64,000 nt of DNA from the NCBI GenBank assembly GCA_041918155.1, contig JAYRWH010000012.1, forward strand, positions 4,634 through 68,633. The letters run 5' to 3'. The notes below the pieces were generated by a model. The model ran no database searches, was not told the origin of the DNA, and was given only the letters and a program-made list of their open reading frames with translations. A program made the translations under genes and the position numbers. The DNA is from UBA668 sp041918155. Its GTDB lineage: Bacteria > Actinomycetota > Acidimicrobiia > Acidimicrobiales > Ilumatobacteraceae. Every line of letters starts with the position of its first letter. Within the stretch, counting starts at the first letter, position 1. Of this stretch, positions 9,372 to 17,800 are shown piece by piece.

Positions 9372-10720
9372 GGCGCACCGACCCTCTCGCGGAGTGCGGC
9401 CACGAGCCGCCGAAAGTCGTCACCCCGCGCCGGATAGCCGCCGTCGGGGTACCAGTCGAAGCTCGCGCACGCCGGCGACAGCAGCACCACATCGCCCGGC
9501 TCGGCGATCACTGCGGCGCGGGCGACCGCGTCGGCCATGTCCGTGGCGACCTGCACCGGGCAATAGCGCGCGAACGCAGCGGCCACTTCCGCACCCGCCT
9601 CGCCGAGTCCGACAACCGCCTTGACGCGGCCGTGCTCGCCGGCCAGCGACGCCAGGTCGAGCCCCTTGTTGCGGCCGCCGGCGAGCAGCACGATGCGCTC
9701 GAAGCCGCGGATCGCGGTGAGCGCGGCGTGTGGTGACGTGGCCTTGGAGTCGTTGAACCAGCGCACTCCCCCGACCTCGCCGAGCGGCTCGATCCGGTGG
9801 GGCGGGTGGCGGAACGTGGTGAGTGCAACGGCGACATCGGCCGCGGTGGCGAGGCCGCTCTCCAGCACGAGCGCGGCCGCAGCCACCGCGTTGGTGAGAT
9901 CGTGGGGCAGGGTGCGGCTCATCGAGGCGACGTCGACGATCTTCCCGCTCGGGCCGACGAGGTGACCGTCCATCACGCGATAGTCGCCCGTCGAGCGCCC
10001 GAACGTGCGGATGGTGCCACCGGCGGCGAGCAGGTTGCGCAACACGACCGCGTCGTCCGCGTTACCGATGGCGACGTCGCCCGGTCGGCGATTGGCCCAC
10101 ACCCGCGCCTTGGCCGCCTCATAGGCCGCGAGCGAGGGGTGCCAGTTCTGGTGGTCGGGGGCCAGGTTCAGCCACACCGCGGCCTCGGCGCGGAAGTGCT
10201 GCAGCCAGTTGAGCCGGAAGCTGCTGCACTCCACCACGAACACGTCCACGTCGTCGGCGAGCGCGGCCACGAGCGGTACCTCGGTATTGCCGACCGCGGC
10301 CGGGCGGTGGCCTGCGGTGGCGAGCATGTGCGCGACCATGAACGTGGTGGTGGTCTTGCCATCGGTGCCGGTGACGGCGAGCATCGGTCGCGGGCCGCCG
10401 GGCCGCTCTTGCTCCCATTCGTAGGCGAGGTCGATCTCGGTGCGGATCGGCACGCCCGCGGCGACCGCGGCCGAGATCACCCGATGCTGTTCGGGCACGC
10501 CCGGCGCCGGGCACAGGATGTCTGCGGTGGCCAGCAGGCGAGCGATCACGGCCTCGTCGGGCGCCGCGACCAACTCGGCCCCGAACGCTGAAGCCTGCGC
10601 ACGCTTGACCTCCGTCGGCGAATCGTCGGCCGCGAGCACCGTCCACCCGCGCTGCACGAGCGCGTGGGCGAGCGCGTCGCCGGCCAGAGCGACCCCGTAG
10701 ACGAGTGCGGTGCGAGTCAT
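9368..10720 (-). CDS. murD: UDP-N-acetylmuramoylalanine--D-glutamate ligase MurD
   Basis: This 450-residue Mur ligase adds D-Glu to UDP-MurNAc-L-Ala. The ATP-binding loop is VTGTDGKTTTT at about 117-127, with Asp where many family members have Asn. The conserved WFNDSKATSPHAAL and LLAGGRNKGLDL segments follow. The ATG at 10720 starts a peptide with a Rossmann-like beginning (TRTALVYGVALAGDALAHAL) and lies 10 bp after the mraY stop. The further upstream open frame is not homologous and overlaps mraY. Confidence 0.96.
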   Translation of the reverse strand: MTRTALVYGVALAGDALAHALVQRGWTVLAADDSPTEVKRAQASAFGAELVAAPDEAVIARLLATADILCPAPGVPEQHRVISAAVAAGVPIRTEIDLAYEWEQERPGGPRPMLAVTGTDGKTTTTFMVAHMLATAGHRPAAVGNTEVPLVAALADDVDVFVVECSSFRLNWLQHFRAEAAVWLNLAPDHQNWHPSLAAYEAAKARVWANRRPGDVAIGNADDAVVLRNLLAAGGTIRTFGRSTGDYRVMDGHLVGPSGKIVDVASMSRTLPHDLTNAVAAAALVLESGLATAADVAVALTTFRHPPHRIEPLGEVGGVRWFNDSKATSPHAALTAIRGFERIVLLAGGRNKGLDLASLAGEHGRVKAVVGLGEAGAEVAAAFARYCPVQVATDMADAVARAAVIAEPGDVVLLSPACASFDWYPDGGYPARGDDFRRLVAALRERVGAP

Positions 10721-10730
10721 CGTGGCCGCC

Positions 10731-11783
10731 TCACAAGTTGTCCGTGAGGTGGGTGAAGTCGCCGATAAAGATGCCGAGCGCGGCCGCGACACAGATTCCA
10801 CTGATGATCCAGAAGCGGATGATCACCGTCGTCTCCGGCCAGCCGATGAGTTCGAAGTGGTGGTGGATCGGCGACATGCGAAAAAGGCGCTTCGTGCGGC
10901 CGGACGCTTTGAACACGACCATCTGCACGGCCACGGAGCCGGCCTCGATGACGTTGATGCCGCAGATGAGGATGAGCAGCAACTGGGTGTCGGTGGTGAG
11001 CGCGAGGAGAGCCAGCGCCGTGCCGATCCCAAGCGCGCCGACATCCCCCATGAAGATGCGCGCCGGCGCGGCGTTGAACCACAGGAAGCCGGCGCACGCC
11101 CCACCGAGGGCGGCGGCGAACACGGCGAGGTCGAGCGGGTTGACGATCGCGCCGTACACCTCCGGGTTACGAAAGGCCCAGTACGCGATGATCGCGAACG
11201 CGAAGAAGCCCATCATGGCCGAGCCGCCGGCCAGGCCGTCGAGGCCATCGGTGACGTTGACCGCGTTGCTCGTGCTCCACACGATGAGCCCGGCGAAGAT
11301 GACGAAGACCGGCCATGGAACGTTCCAGCCGGGCAGGGTGGCGCGGGTGAACGAGATCGTCTCGCTGACCCCCGTCGCCGCGATCAGCCACCAGGAGAGC
11401 AGGAGCGAGAAGCCGAGCGTGACATAGCTCTTCTGCTTCCAGAAGATGCCGCGGTTGTGCGACCTGCGCACCTTGATGAAGTCGTCGAGGAACCCCATCG
11501 CGGCCATGACGAGCACTCCGACCCACATGATCAACGCCTGGTTGGAGAAGGCGATGCCCGGCCGCAGGTGAGCAAACACATAGCCGATGCCGCCAGCGGC
11601 GATGATCGCCAGGCCACCCATCGTGGGCGTGCCCGCCTTCTTCATGTGGTGCTCGGGACCGAGATCCTCCTTGCCGAGAATCGGCTGGCCCTTGCCGCGG
11701 TTGCGGAAGAACTGGATGAGCGTGCGCGTCGCGAACAGCGAGATCACCATTGCCGTCGTACCAGCGATCATGACCGCGATCAT
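10731..11783 (-). CDS. mraY: Phospho-MurNAc-pentapeptide transferase MraY
   Basis: This 350-residue integral membrane enzyme makes lipid I from UDP-MurNAc-pentapeptide and undecaprenyl phosphate. About ten membrane spans are visible. Signature pieces are KKAGTPTMGG near the N-terminus, NAVNVTDGLDGLAGG in the centre and the SPIHHHFEL loop near the C-terminus. Its start overlaps murE by ATGA. The product of MurF is its substrate, yet murF is not between murE and mraY where it is usually found. Confidence 0.97.
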   Translation of the reverse strand: MIAVMIAGTTAMVISLFATRTLIQFFRNRGKGQPILGKEDLGPEHHMKKAGTPTMGGLAIIAAGGIGYVFAHLRPGIAFSNQALIMWVGVLVMAAMGFLDDFIKVRRSHNRGIFWKQKSYVTLGFSLLLSWWLIAATGVSETISFTRATLPGWNVPWPVFVIFAGLIVWSTSNAVNVTDGLDGLAGGSAMMGFFAFAIIAYWAFRNPEVYGAIVNPLDLAVFAAALGGACAGFLWFNAAPARIFMGDVGALGIGTALALLALTTDTQLLLILICGINVIEAGSVAVQMVVFKASGRTKRLFRMSPIHHHFELIGWPETTVIIRFWIISGICVAAALGIFIGDFTHLTDNL

Positions 11784-13189
11784 GAAGCGGCCCCGAGCAG
11801 TTCGCGAGCGACCTGGCGGTCGTCGAAGGGCAGCACCTTGCGGCCGATCGTCTGCGTCGTCTCATGCCCCTTGCCGGCGATCACCACGACATCTCCTACT
11901 GCTGCGTCCTTGAACGCGATCGAAAGGGCGCGGCGGCGTTCGGGCTCGATCACAACTCGGGCACGGTAGTGCGCGGGTACCCCCGCGAACACGGCATTGA
12001 TGATCTCGAGCGGATTCTCGGAACGCGGGTTGTCGGAAGTGATCACCACCACGTCGGCCAGTTCGGCCGCCACCGCGCCCATCTGCGGGCGTTTCTCGCG
12101 GTCGCGATCACCACCACAACCGAACACCACGACGAGGCGGCCGGGCGTGGTGTCGCGCGCCGCGGCGAGCACCGCGCTGAGTCCATCGGGGGTGTGGGCG
12201 TAGTCGACGATCACGTCGAATGGCTGCCCGGCCTTCACCGCCTCGAAGCGTCCGGGCACCGGCGCGGCGGCGGCAAGGCCGGCGGCGATCACGTCAGGCG
12301 CGACGCCGAGGGCGGCCACGGCCGTCGCCGCGGCCAGGCTGTTCATCGCGTTGAACGCTCCCCCGAGGCCCACGTGGATGCGCTGGCCGCGCCACGTGTA
12401 GTCGTGTGTGGTAGGGGCGACGACGAGGTCGCTGATATCGGCAAGCGAGAACGTCGCCGTCGGAATCGTGGCCCGCATGGCGATCTGCCGACCGTAGGGG
12501 TCGTCGATGTTCACCACGGCGATGTCGCTGAGCTCGGGCGTGAACAGCGTTGCCTTGGCCGCGTAGTACTCGTCGACAGTGCGGTGCAGGTCGAGGTGGT
12601 CCCGGCCGAGGTTGGTGAACACGGCAACGGCGAAGCGACAGCCATCCACACGATGGAGCGCAAGTGCGTGCGACGAGACCTCCATCGCGACCGCGATGCG
12701 GCCGCCGGCCACGAACCCGGCGAGCAGCGCCTGCAGGTCGGGCGCCTCGGGGGTGGTGTGCTTGCCGGTGAGCGTGCCGATCACGCCGCACGGCATGCCC
12801 GCGGCCTCGAGCACGGCGGCGATGAGGTGGGTGGTGGTGGTCTTGCCGTTCGTGCCGGTGACGCCCACCATCGACAGGTGCTGGGAGGGGTTGCCGTGGA
12901 ACGCAGCAGCGAGGGGGCCCATCGCCGAGCGGGTGTCAGCGACCACGATCTGGGGCACGTCGACGCCGAGCGGGTGGTCGACGAGCAATGCCGCCGCGCC
13001 TGTCGCCACGGCCGCCGGGCCGAACTCGTGCCCGTCGACGGTGCCGCCGCGCAGGCAGCAGAACAGCGACCCCGCGGCGACCCGGCGCGAGTCGTAGACG
13101 ATGTCGCCGACCCTGGTCGCGGCGTCGCCGCGTACCAGCGCCCCTGGGATCACGCCACCCATCAGCAGGTCAGCGAGCGACCGTTCCAT
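11780..13189 (-). CDS. murE: UDP-MurNAc-tripeptide synthetase MurE (meso-diaminopimelate type)
   Basis: This 469-residue Mur ligase adds the third residue of the stem peptide. The P-loop TGTNGKTTTT is at about 111-120. The C-terminal domain holds the DNPR motif associated with meso-diaminopimelate selection, so the wall should be DAP-type. I chose the ATG at 13189, four bases after the ftsI stop; a start at 13219 would overlap ftsI by 26 bases and adds a non-conserved leader. The next gene is mraY, with no murF between. Confidence 0.95.
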   Translation of the reverse strand: MERSLADLLMGGVIPGALVRGDAATRVGDIVYDSRRVAAGSLFCCLRGGTVDGHEFGPAAVATGAAALLVDHPLGVDVPQIVVADTRSAMGPLAAAFHGNPSQHLSMVGVTGTNGKTTTTHLIAAVLEAAGMPCGVIGTLTGKHTTPEAPDLQALLAGFVAGGRIAVAMEVSSHALALHRVDGCRFAVAVFTNLGRDHLDLHRTVDEYYAAKATLFTPELSDIAVVNIDDPYGRQIAMRATIPTATFSLADISDLVVAPTTHDYTWRGQRIHVGLGGAFNAMNSLAAATAVAALGVAPDVIAAGLAAAAPVPGRFEAVKAGQPFDVIVDYAHTPDGLSAVLAAARDTTPGRLVVVFGCGGDRDREKRPQMGAVAAELADVVVITSDNPRSENPLEIINAVFAGVPAHYRARVVIEPERRRALSIAFKDAAVGDVVVIAGKGHETTQTIGRKVLPFDDRQVARELLGAAS

Positions 13190-13193
13190 CCGG

Positions 13194-15305
13194 TCACGCT
13201 GCCGGACAGCCCGTGTCACCGGGCGTCGGGGTTATCTGCAGCTCGTGGATCGCGGCGGTGGCCACCTTCGTGAACAACGGAGCCGCAGCAGTACCGCCGA
13301 AGCGGTCGCGCGATGTGGGATCCGGCTGGTCGATCGTCACCAGGATCGTGACCTGCGGGTTCTGCGCCGGGAGGAAGCCGACGAACGAGGCGCGGTACTG
13401 GCGGTCGCCGGTCTCGCCGTAGGTGGAGTCGTCCTGCAGTTTGTACGCGGTACCGGTCTTACCGGCCACCGAGATGCCATCGATGCGGGCGCCCTTGCCA
13501 GTGCCCAGGCAGACGACGTCGGTCATCAGCGACGTCATCGTGGACGCAGTCTCCGGCTTCAGCACCTCGCGGGCCGCCGATGCGGGCAGCTCGATCAGTT
13601 CACCGTCGGCGCCGATCGTGGCCTTGAGCATCCTCGGAGCGACGTAGACGCCCCCGTTGGCAACCGTGTTCACCGCCGCGACGAGCTGGAGAGCTGTGGC
13701 CGAGTAGCCGTAGCCGAACATGACCGTGTTCTTCTCGGTGCCCTGCAATTCAGAGGCGTCCTTCACGAGGCCGCCGCTCTCGCCGGGGAAGCCGAGCGCC
13801 GTCGGCTCGCCGAAGCCGAACTGCTTCATGTAGCCACTGAAGACGGTGACGCCCATCTGCTCGCCGAGCAGCAGGGTGCCGATGTTGGAGGAGTGCACGA
13901 TGATGTCGTGCAAGCTCATCGGCTGGGTGCCGTGGGGCTCCGCGTCGGTGATCGTCTGCTCCCACTCGGTGTTCTTGTCGAACACGATCTTGCCCGGCAC
14001 GTCGACGACGGTCTCGGGTGTCGCCACCCCGCTGTCGAGCACCGCGGAGATGCTGAACACCTTGGCCACCGAACCGGGCTCGAAGGCCTCCACGGCGGCG
14101 AGGTTGGCCGAGGTGACGGCCACTGTGCCGTCCTCCCCACGCTTGACGTTGGCCACCGCGTAGATATCGCCGGTCGCGGTGTCCATCACCACGACCGTGC
14201 CGCCCATCGCGTTGAGTTCCTTGACGCGGGCGACGAGGGCCTGCTCGACCTGGAACTGCAACGAGCGATCGAGGGTGAGCACGAGGTCGTCACCCGCCAC
14301 TGGCTGCACCGTGGTCGCGCCTGAGCCAGGGATCGAGTGGCCGTTCTTGTCGTGCTCGCGCACGCGCTCGCCGTTCGTTCCGGTCAACAGGTCGTTGTAC
14401 TGCATCTCGATGCCGGCGATGCCGACACCGTCGATGTCGGTACGTCCGAGCACGCTGCGCCCGACCTCACCGCTCGGCATGATCCGCTTGTCCTCGTGGA
14501 TCGAGTCGATGCCCGGCAGGTTGAGCGCGAGCACGGTCTGCGCCAGCTCGTCATCGACCTGGCGGGCGACGTAGACGAAGCTCTTCGACTTGTCGAGGAA
14601 CGACTGGTAGAGCGCCTTCTGCCGCTCGACGGTGAGGCCGAGCATGGTGGTGAGCACCGTTACCTCGCCGGAAGGATCGGTGACGAGCTTGGGGTTGGCG
14701 AAGATCGTCGTGGAAGGGACGCTGAGGGCCAGCTCGCCTCCGTCGCGGGCGAATACCGTGCCCCTCCGGGCGAGCAGCACCGACTCCGTCGTGCGCTGCG
14801 CCTTGCCGGCGGCCTTCAGCTTGTCGGAGCCAGTGGTCTGCAAGTACGCGACGCGCCCGACGACCGCGGTGAACAACAGCATGGCGACGATGAACACCGC
14901 CACCAGGCGACGGCGCGAATCGCCGGCGCGGAACGAGATCGTGGTCGCGGGCGGCTGTGGCGGAGGGGCGACGATCCCCCGACGGGCGTGGGTGCGGCCA
15001 CCGCCGCGCGAGGACGTACGGGCCGGAGTGCGCGAGTCGCGGCGAGTGCGATTCGGCGTCTCCGGCACACCGGGGCGAGTTGCCGGGCGGCCCGTCGGGC
15101 CGGCGGTGCGGCTGGTGGGGCGGGCCGCCGGGCGGGCTGCGGGGCGGGCGGGCGCAGTGCGTGGGCGCGAAGCGGGGGCAGCCTCTCGGGGGGAAGAGGC
15201 GGCCCGCGTCCTGCCGTGCGCGCGCGAGCCGCGCACGACGCCGGAGCGCTCCGTACTCGTGCCGTGGCCCCGCTTCGGCGGTTCGCGGCGGGAGCCGGCG
15301 CTCAT
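13194..15305 (-). CDS. ftsI: Septal transpeptidase FtsI (class B PBP) with long basic N-terminal tail
   Basis: This 703-residue class B penicillin-binding protein crosslinks septal peptidoglycan. One membrane span lies at about 133-155, followed by the pedestal domain and a transpeptidase domain. Its active-site motifs are S412-V-A-K, a later SSN (HSSNIGTLL) and KTG (VAGKTGTAYK). The 130-residue cytoplasmic tail is very rich in Arg, Pro, Ala and Thr, a low-complexity extension of the kind seen in some actinobacterial FtsI/PBPs. It overlaps ftsL by ATGA. Confidence 0.96.
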   Translation of the reverse strand: MSAGSRREPPKRGHGTSTERSGVVRGSRAHGRTRAASSPREAAPASRPRTAPARPAARPAARPTSRTAGPTGRPATRPGVPETPNRTRRDSRTPARTSSRGGGRTHARRGIVAPPPQPPATTISFRAGDSRRRLVAVFIVAMLLFTAVVGRVAYLQTTGSDKLKAAGKAQRTTESVLLARRGTVFARDGGELALSVPSTTIFANPKLVTDPSGEVTVLTTMLGLTVERQKALYQSFLDKSKSFVYVARQVDDELAQTVLALNLPGIDSIHEDKRIMPSGEVGRSVLGRTDIDGVGIAGIEMQYNDLLTGTNGERVREHDKNGHSIPGSGATTVQPVAGDDLVLTLDRSLQFQVEQALVARVKELNAMGGTVVVMDTATGDIYAVANVKRGEDGTVAVTSANLAAVEAFEPGSVAKVFSISAVLDSGVATPETVVDVPGKIVFDKNTEWEQTITDAEPHGTQPMSLHDIIVHSSNIGTLLLGEQMGVTVFSGYMKQFGFGEPTALGFPGESGGLVKDASELQGTEKNTVMFGYGYSATALQLVAAVNTVANGGVYVAPRMLKATIGADGELIELPASAAREVLKPETASTMTSLMTDVVCLGTGKGARIDGISVAGKTGTAYKLQDDSTYGETGDRQYRASFVGFLPAQNPQVTILVTIDQPDPTSRDRFGGTAAAPLFTKVATAAIHELQITPTPGDTGCPAA

Positions 15306-15829
15306 GGTTCCGCCTGGGCCTGGGCCTTGACGTCGGCGTACTCCTCGAACTCGACGTCGGCCGCGGCGCCAGGGTCGGTGGAGGCCGCGCCGCTGCGCTG
15401 CACCGTGGCCACCTCGTCCGCGCCGAGTTGCACGAACTCGGTCTGCGAGGCCGGCTCCATTCCAAGCGCGGCCGCCTCGGTGGAGAGCCGCCCCGGCGAG
15501 CGCAGCTCGGCCCGCTCGCGGCGTAGGACCTCGTAACGGTCGCGGCTGGTGTGGATGTCGCGGTCGAGCGTGTCGAGCGTGAGCTGGCGCCGGGCAATCT
15601 GGGTCTGGAAGGCAGCGGCGCCCATCATCAGACCGAACACCACGACGCTGCCGGCGGCGATGAGGCGGGCGTTGCGCTTGCGCCGGGGCACGAGCGCGAG
15701 TCGGGGCGCGGGCGCGATGTGGGCGACGGGCGCAGTGCGCTTGACCATCGCCCGCGCGTCGGCCGCGCCACCACCGTGGACGCGGGCGCGGACGGCCGCG
15801 GCGCGTTCACTACGGGCTGCAAGTGCCAT
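15302..15829 (-). CDS. ftsL: FtsL-like divisome protein
   Basis: This 175-residue bitopic protein sits exactly where ftsL does, between rsmH and ftsI. A basic cytoplasmic N-terminus of about 50 residues leads to one membrane span (IAAGSVVVFGLMMGAAAF). A short extracytoplasmic coiled coil follows (about 77-115), then an LGMEPASQTEFV region like the proline-containing end of FtsL/FtsB. The C-terminal 50 residues are acidic and low in complexity. Sequence identity in this family is low, so the assignment rests on topology and position. It overlaps rsmH by one base and ftsI by four. Confidence 0.82.
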   Translation of the reverse strand: MALAARSERAAAVRARVHGGGAADARAMVKRTAPVAHIAPAPRLALVPRRKRNARLIAAGSVVVFGLMMGAAAFQTQIARRQLTLDTLDRDIHTSRDRYEVLRRERAELRSPGRLSTEAAALGMEPASQTEFVQLGADEVATVQRSGAASTDPGAAADVEFEEYADVKAQAQAEP

Positions 15830-16785
15830 CAGCGCCGCCCGCGAGTTGGCGTGTCGGCGATGCGCTCGACGACACGCAAGCGGGCGCTGGCGGCCCGCCG
15901 ATTCCGCTGCTGCTCGGCCTTCGACGGGGTGCGCGGCACCTTACGGACGATGCGCACCGTCTGCACTGCGTCGCAGACGCAGGGCAGCTCGGGCGGGCAT
16001 GGGCAGTCGCCGGTCGAGGCCGAGAGCATCGCCTGCTTCACGAGGCGGTCCTCGCCGGAATGGTACGACAGCACGGCGATGCGGCCGCCGGGAGCAGTCT
16101 TCTGGATCGCGCTGTCGAGCGCGACCGGCAGGGCCTCGAGCTCACCATTGACCTCGATGCGGATGGCCTGGAACGTGCGCTTGGCGGGGTGGCCCCCGGT
16201 GCGCCGAGCGGCGGCCGGGATCGCGGCGGTGACGACTTCGGCCAGCTCCGCCGTGGAGTCGATCGGGCGGGCGGCGACGATCGCGTTGGCGATCCGCTTG
16301 GCGAAACGCTCGTCGCCGTACTTGGCGATCACACCGGCAAGCTGGGCGGCGCCGTACCCGTTGACCACGTCCTTGGCCGACCACAGCTGGTCCTGATCCA
16401 TGCGCATGTCGAGCGCGGCGTCGTTGCGGTAGCTGAAGCCACGGTCGGCCCGGTCCAGCTGTGGCGAGCTGACGCCGAGGTCGAAGAGGGCACCGGACAA
16501 GGACTCGATGGAGAGTGCTTCCATGGCTTCGTCGAGACGATCGAACCGGCAGTGGTACACCTTCACCCGATCACCGAACGTTGCCAGCCGCTGCTGCGCT
16601 GCGGCGAGGGCGGTTGCGTCACGGTCGATGCCGAGGATCCCGATGTGCGGCCACTTCGAGAGCAGAGCCTCGGCATGGCCGCCTCCTCCCAGGGTGGCGT
16701 CGAGCACGAACCCGGGTGGCACCTGCTCGAACAGGGCGACGATCTCGTCGACCATCACGGGAAGGTGGTGGAATTCGGTGCTCAT
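15829..16785 (-). CDS. rsmH: 16S rRNA (cytosine(1402)-N4)-methyltransferase RsmH
   Basis: This 318-residue SAM-dependent enzyme methylates C1402 of 16S rRNA. The N-terminus HHLPVMVDEIV and the SAM loop DATLGGGGHAEALL are typical, as are ALFDLGVSSPQLD and the C-terminal SYHSGEDRLVK. The ATG at 16785 has a textbook ribosome site, AGGAGG, at the right distance on the minus strand. It also overlaps the stop of the small ORF upstream by ATGA. The gene opens the tightly overlapping part of the cluster. Confidence 0.97.
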   Translation of the reverse strand: MSTEFHHLPVMVDEIVALFEQVPPGFVLDATLGGGGHAEALLSKWPHIGILGIDRDATALAAAQQRLATFGDRVKVYHCRFDRLDEAMEALSIESLSGALFDLGVSSPQLDRADRGFSYRNDAALDMRMDQDQLWSAKDVVNGYGAAQLAGVIAKYGDERFAKRIANAIVAARPIDSTAELAEVVTAAIPAAARRTGGHPAKRTFQAIRIEVNGELEALPVALDSAIQKTAPGGRIAVLSYHSGEDRLVKQAMLSASTGDCPCPPELPCVCDAVQTVRIVRKVPRTPSKAEQQRNRRAASARLRVVERIADTPTRGRR

Positions 16786-17066
16786 CGTCCTCCTGTCGTG
16801 ATCGACCGGCCGTCTGCGGCCCTCCGGCTCGCGGGTGCCGCCGGGATGTCTCCCCGGGCGAGCGAAACGGCAGCGGGCGGAGTGGGGGCTGGCCATCTTG
16901 CGGGCCGGAAGGCTGCAGGCGGTCGGCCGATCATGTGGTGTGGGACGGTTCCTCGGTGTGGTGTCGGTGTGCCGCTGTGTGGTGCGGCTGCCTCATCCTC
17001 CTCTTCTGCTGGTTGCTGGTGTGTGGTGCTGGTGTGGGCGGTGTGCTGCGGCTCACTCGTCGTCAC
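16782..17066 (-). CDS. Possible small His/Thr/Pro/Ala-rich protein between mraZ and rsmH
   Basis: A 94-codon frame fills the 267-bp gap between mraZ and rsmH. It starts at a GTG at 17066, overlapping the end of mraZ by 14 bases. Its stop forms an ATGA overlap with the rsmH ATG. The peptide is low in complexity: a His/Thr/Gln-rich beginning, an acidic EEEDEAAA stretch and a Pro/Ala/Arg-rich end, with no membrane span or known domain. Exact coupling at both ends argues for translation. The biased composition and high GC argue for a chance open frame. I do not recognise a family. Confidence 0.35.
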   Translation of the reverse strand: MTTSEPQHTAHTSTTHQQPAEEEDEAAAPHSGTPTPHRGTVPHHMIGRPPAAFRPARWPAPTPPAAVSLARGDIPAAPASRRAADGRSITTGGR

Positions 17067-17478
17067 CGGCGAGGCGCTCGGTGCCCTCGTCGTTGACGCG
17101 GGCGAAGCGTTCGGGTGACCAAATCTCGAGCCGATCGAAGGTGCCGGCGCCCGACACCATCACGACGCTGCTGAGCACGAGGTCGGCGTACTGGCGCAGT
17201 GGCTCATCGATGTTGATCCGGCCCTGCTTGTCGAGCGAGACGCGGCTCGCGGAGATGGACAGGGCGCGGGCCTCGTTGCGGGTGATCTCGCCGGCGCGGA
17301 CCTTGGCGGCGATGACCGCCGCCTCCTCCTCGAACACCGCCGCGGGCACGACGTTGACGCACTTGTCGAGGCCTTTGACGAGGTAGCACAGGCCGCCCAG
17401 GTCGTCGCGGAACTGGGCCGGCAACGCCAGCCGGCCCTTGTCGTCGAGGTTGCGTTCGAACGCTCCCACGAACAACAC
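17053..17478 (-). CDS. mraZ: Transcriptional regulator MraZ
   Basis: This 141-residue protein has two tandem SpoVT/AbrB-like beta-barrel halves, each with the DxKGR motif: DDKGRLALPAQFRDDL at about 12-27 and DKQGRINI at about 92-99. MraZ binds GTGGG/TGGGG repeats in its own promoter and controls the division operon. It is the first gene of the cluster. The phased repeat array at 17547-17613 sits immediately upstream and is the likely autoregulatory operator. Confidence 0.96.
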   Translation of the reverse strand: MLFVGAFERNLDDKGRLALPAQFRDDLGGLCYLVKGLDKCVNVVPAAVFEEEAAVIAAKVRAGEITRNEARALSISASRVSLDKQGRINIDEPLRQYADLVLSSVVMVSGAGTFDRLEIWSPERFARVNDEGTERLAGDDE

Positions 17479-17546
17479 GTCCGCTCACCACCCTTCGATT
17501 CCTTGGGCGCCTGCCTCGACGGGACCCCGACGGCGCTGCCCGGGAT

Positions 17547-17613
17547 CCCCACTGGTCCCCCATCTTGCCGTCCGTTTCCCCCAAAGTCAACCACTTCTCC
17601 CCATTTCCCTCCA
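17547..17613 (-). promoter_or_regulatory. Candidate MraZ operator array over the mraZ promoter
   Basis: On the minus strand TGGGG or TGG units recur with the conserved T paired to plus-strand positions 17551, 17562, 17583, 17593 (TGG only), 17603 and 17613 (TGGAGG). The spacings are 11, 21, 10, 10 and 10 bases, so all lie on one helix face. A promoter-like TTGACT at 17585-17590, a 17-base spacer and CAAGAT at 17562-17567 lie inside the array. Known MraZ sites are TGGG repeats at 10-bp period, so this fits autoregulation. The promoter call itself is moderate because the -10 matches only 3 of 6. Confidence 0.65.
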
Positions 17614-17652
17614 CCACGCGCCACCTGTCACCTGCTGGCACCCCTCCGGCCC

Positions 17653-17717
17653 GGCTTCTGGGGCTGATTCGTCCCACCGGGGCTTCTGGGGCTGTCTCGT
17701 CCCGCCTCCCGGGACGA
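17653..17717. repeat. 23-bp direct repeat with an overlapping hairpin, upstream of mraZ and the sigma-like pseudogene
   Basis: Two copies, 17653-17675 and 17681-17703, read GGCTTCTGGGGCTG, two variable bases, then TCGTCCC; they are 28 bp apart. The second copy runs into a perfect 8-bp inverted repeat with a 5-base loop: TCGTCCCG at 17697-17704 and CGGGACGA at 17710-17717. The TCGTCCC of the first copy could pair with the same right arm. The element lies in the 322-bp divergent gap between mraZ and the sigma-like gene. Confidence 0.8.
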
Positions 17718-17800
17718 TTCCGACCCAGTTGCGCGTTCGCGGCAACGATGTCCATGCACCGGCCGCTCGGCGGCGTCTCATGGGTGTGGAAGGCGGGGTG

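Noticed and set aside
16920..17050. TGTGGTGTGG-rich stretch considered as a repeat array or CRISPR
   Set aside because: No unit of fixed length or spacer pattern; it is simple-sequence bias within the possible 94-codon ORF.
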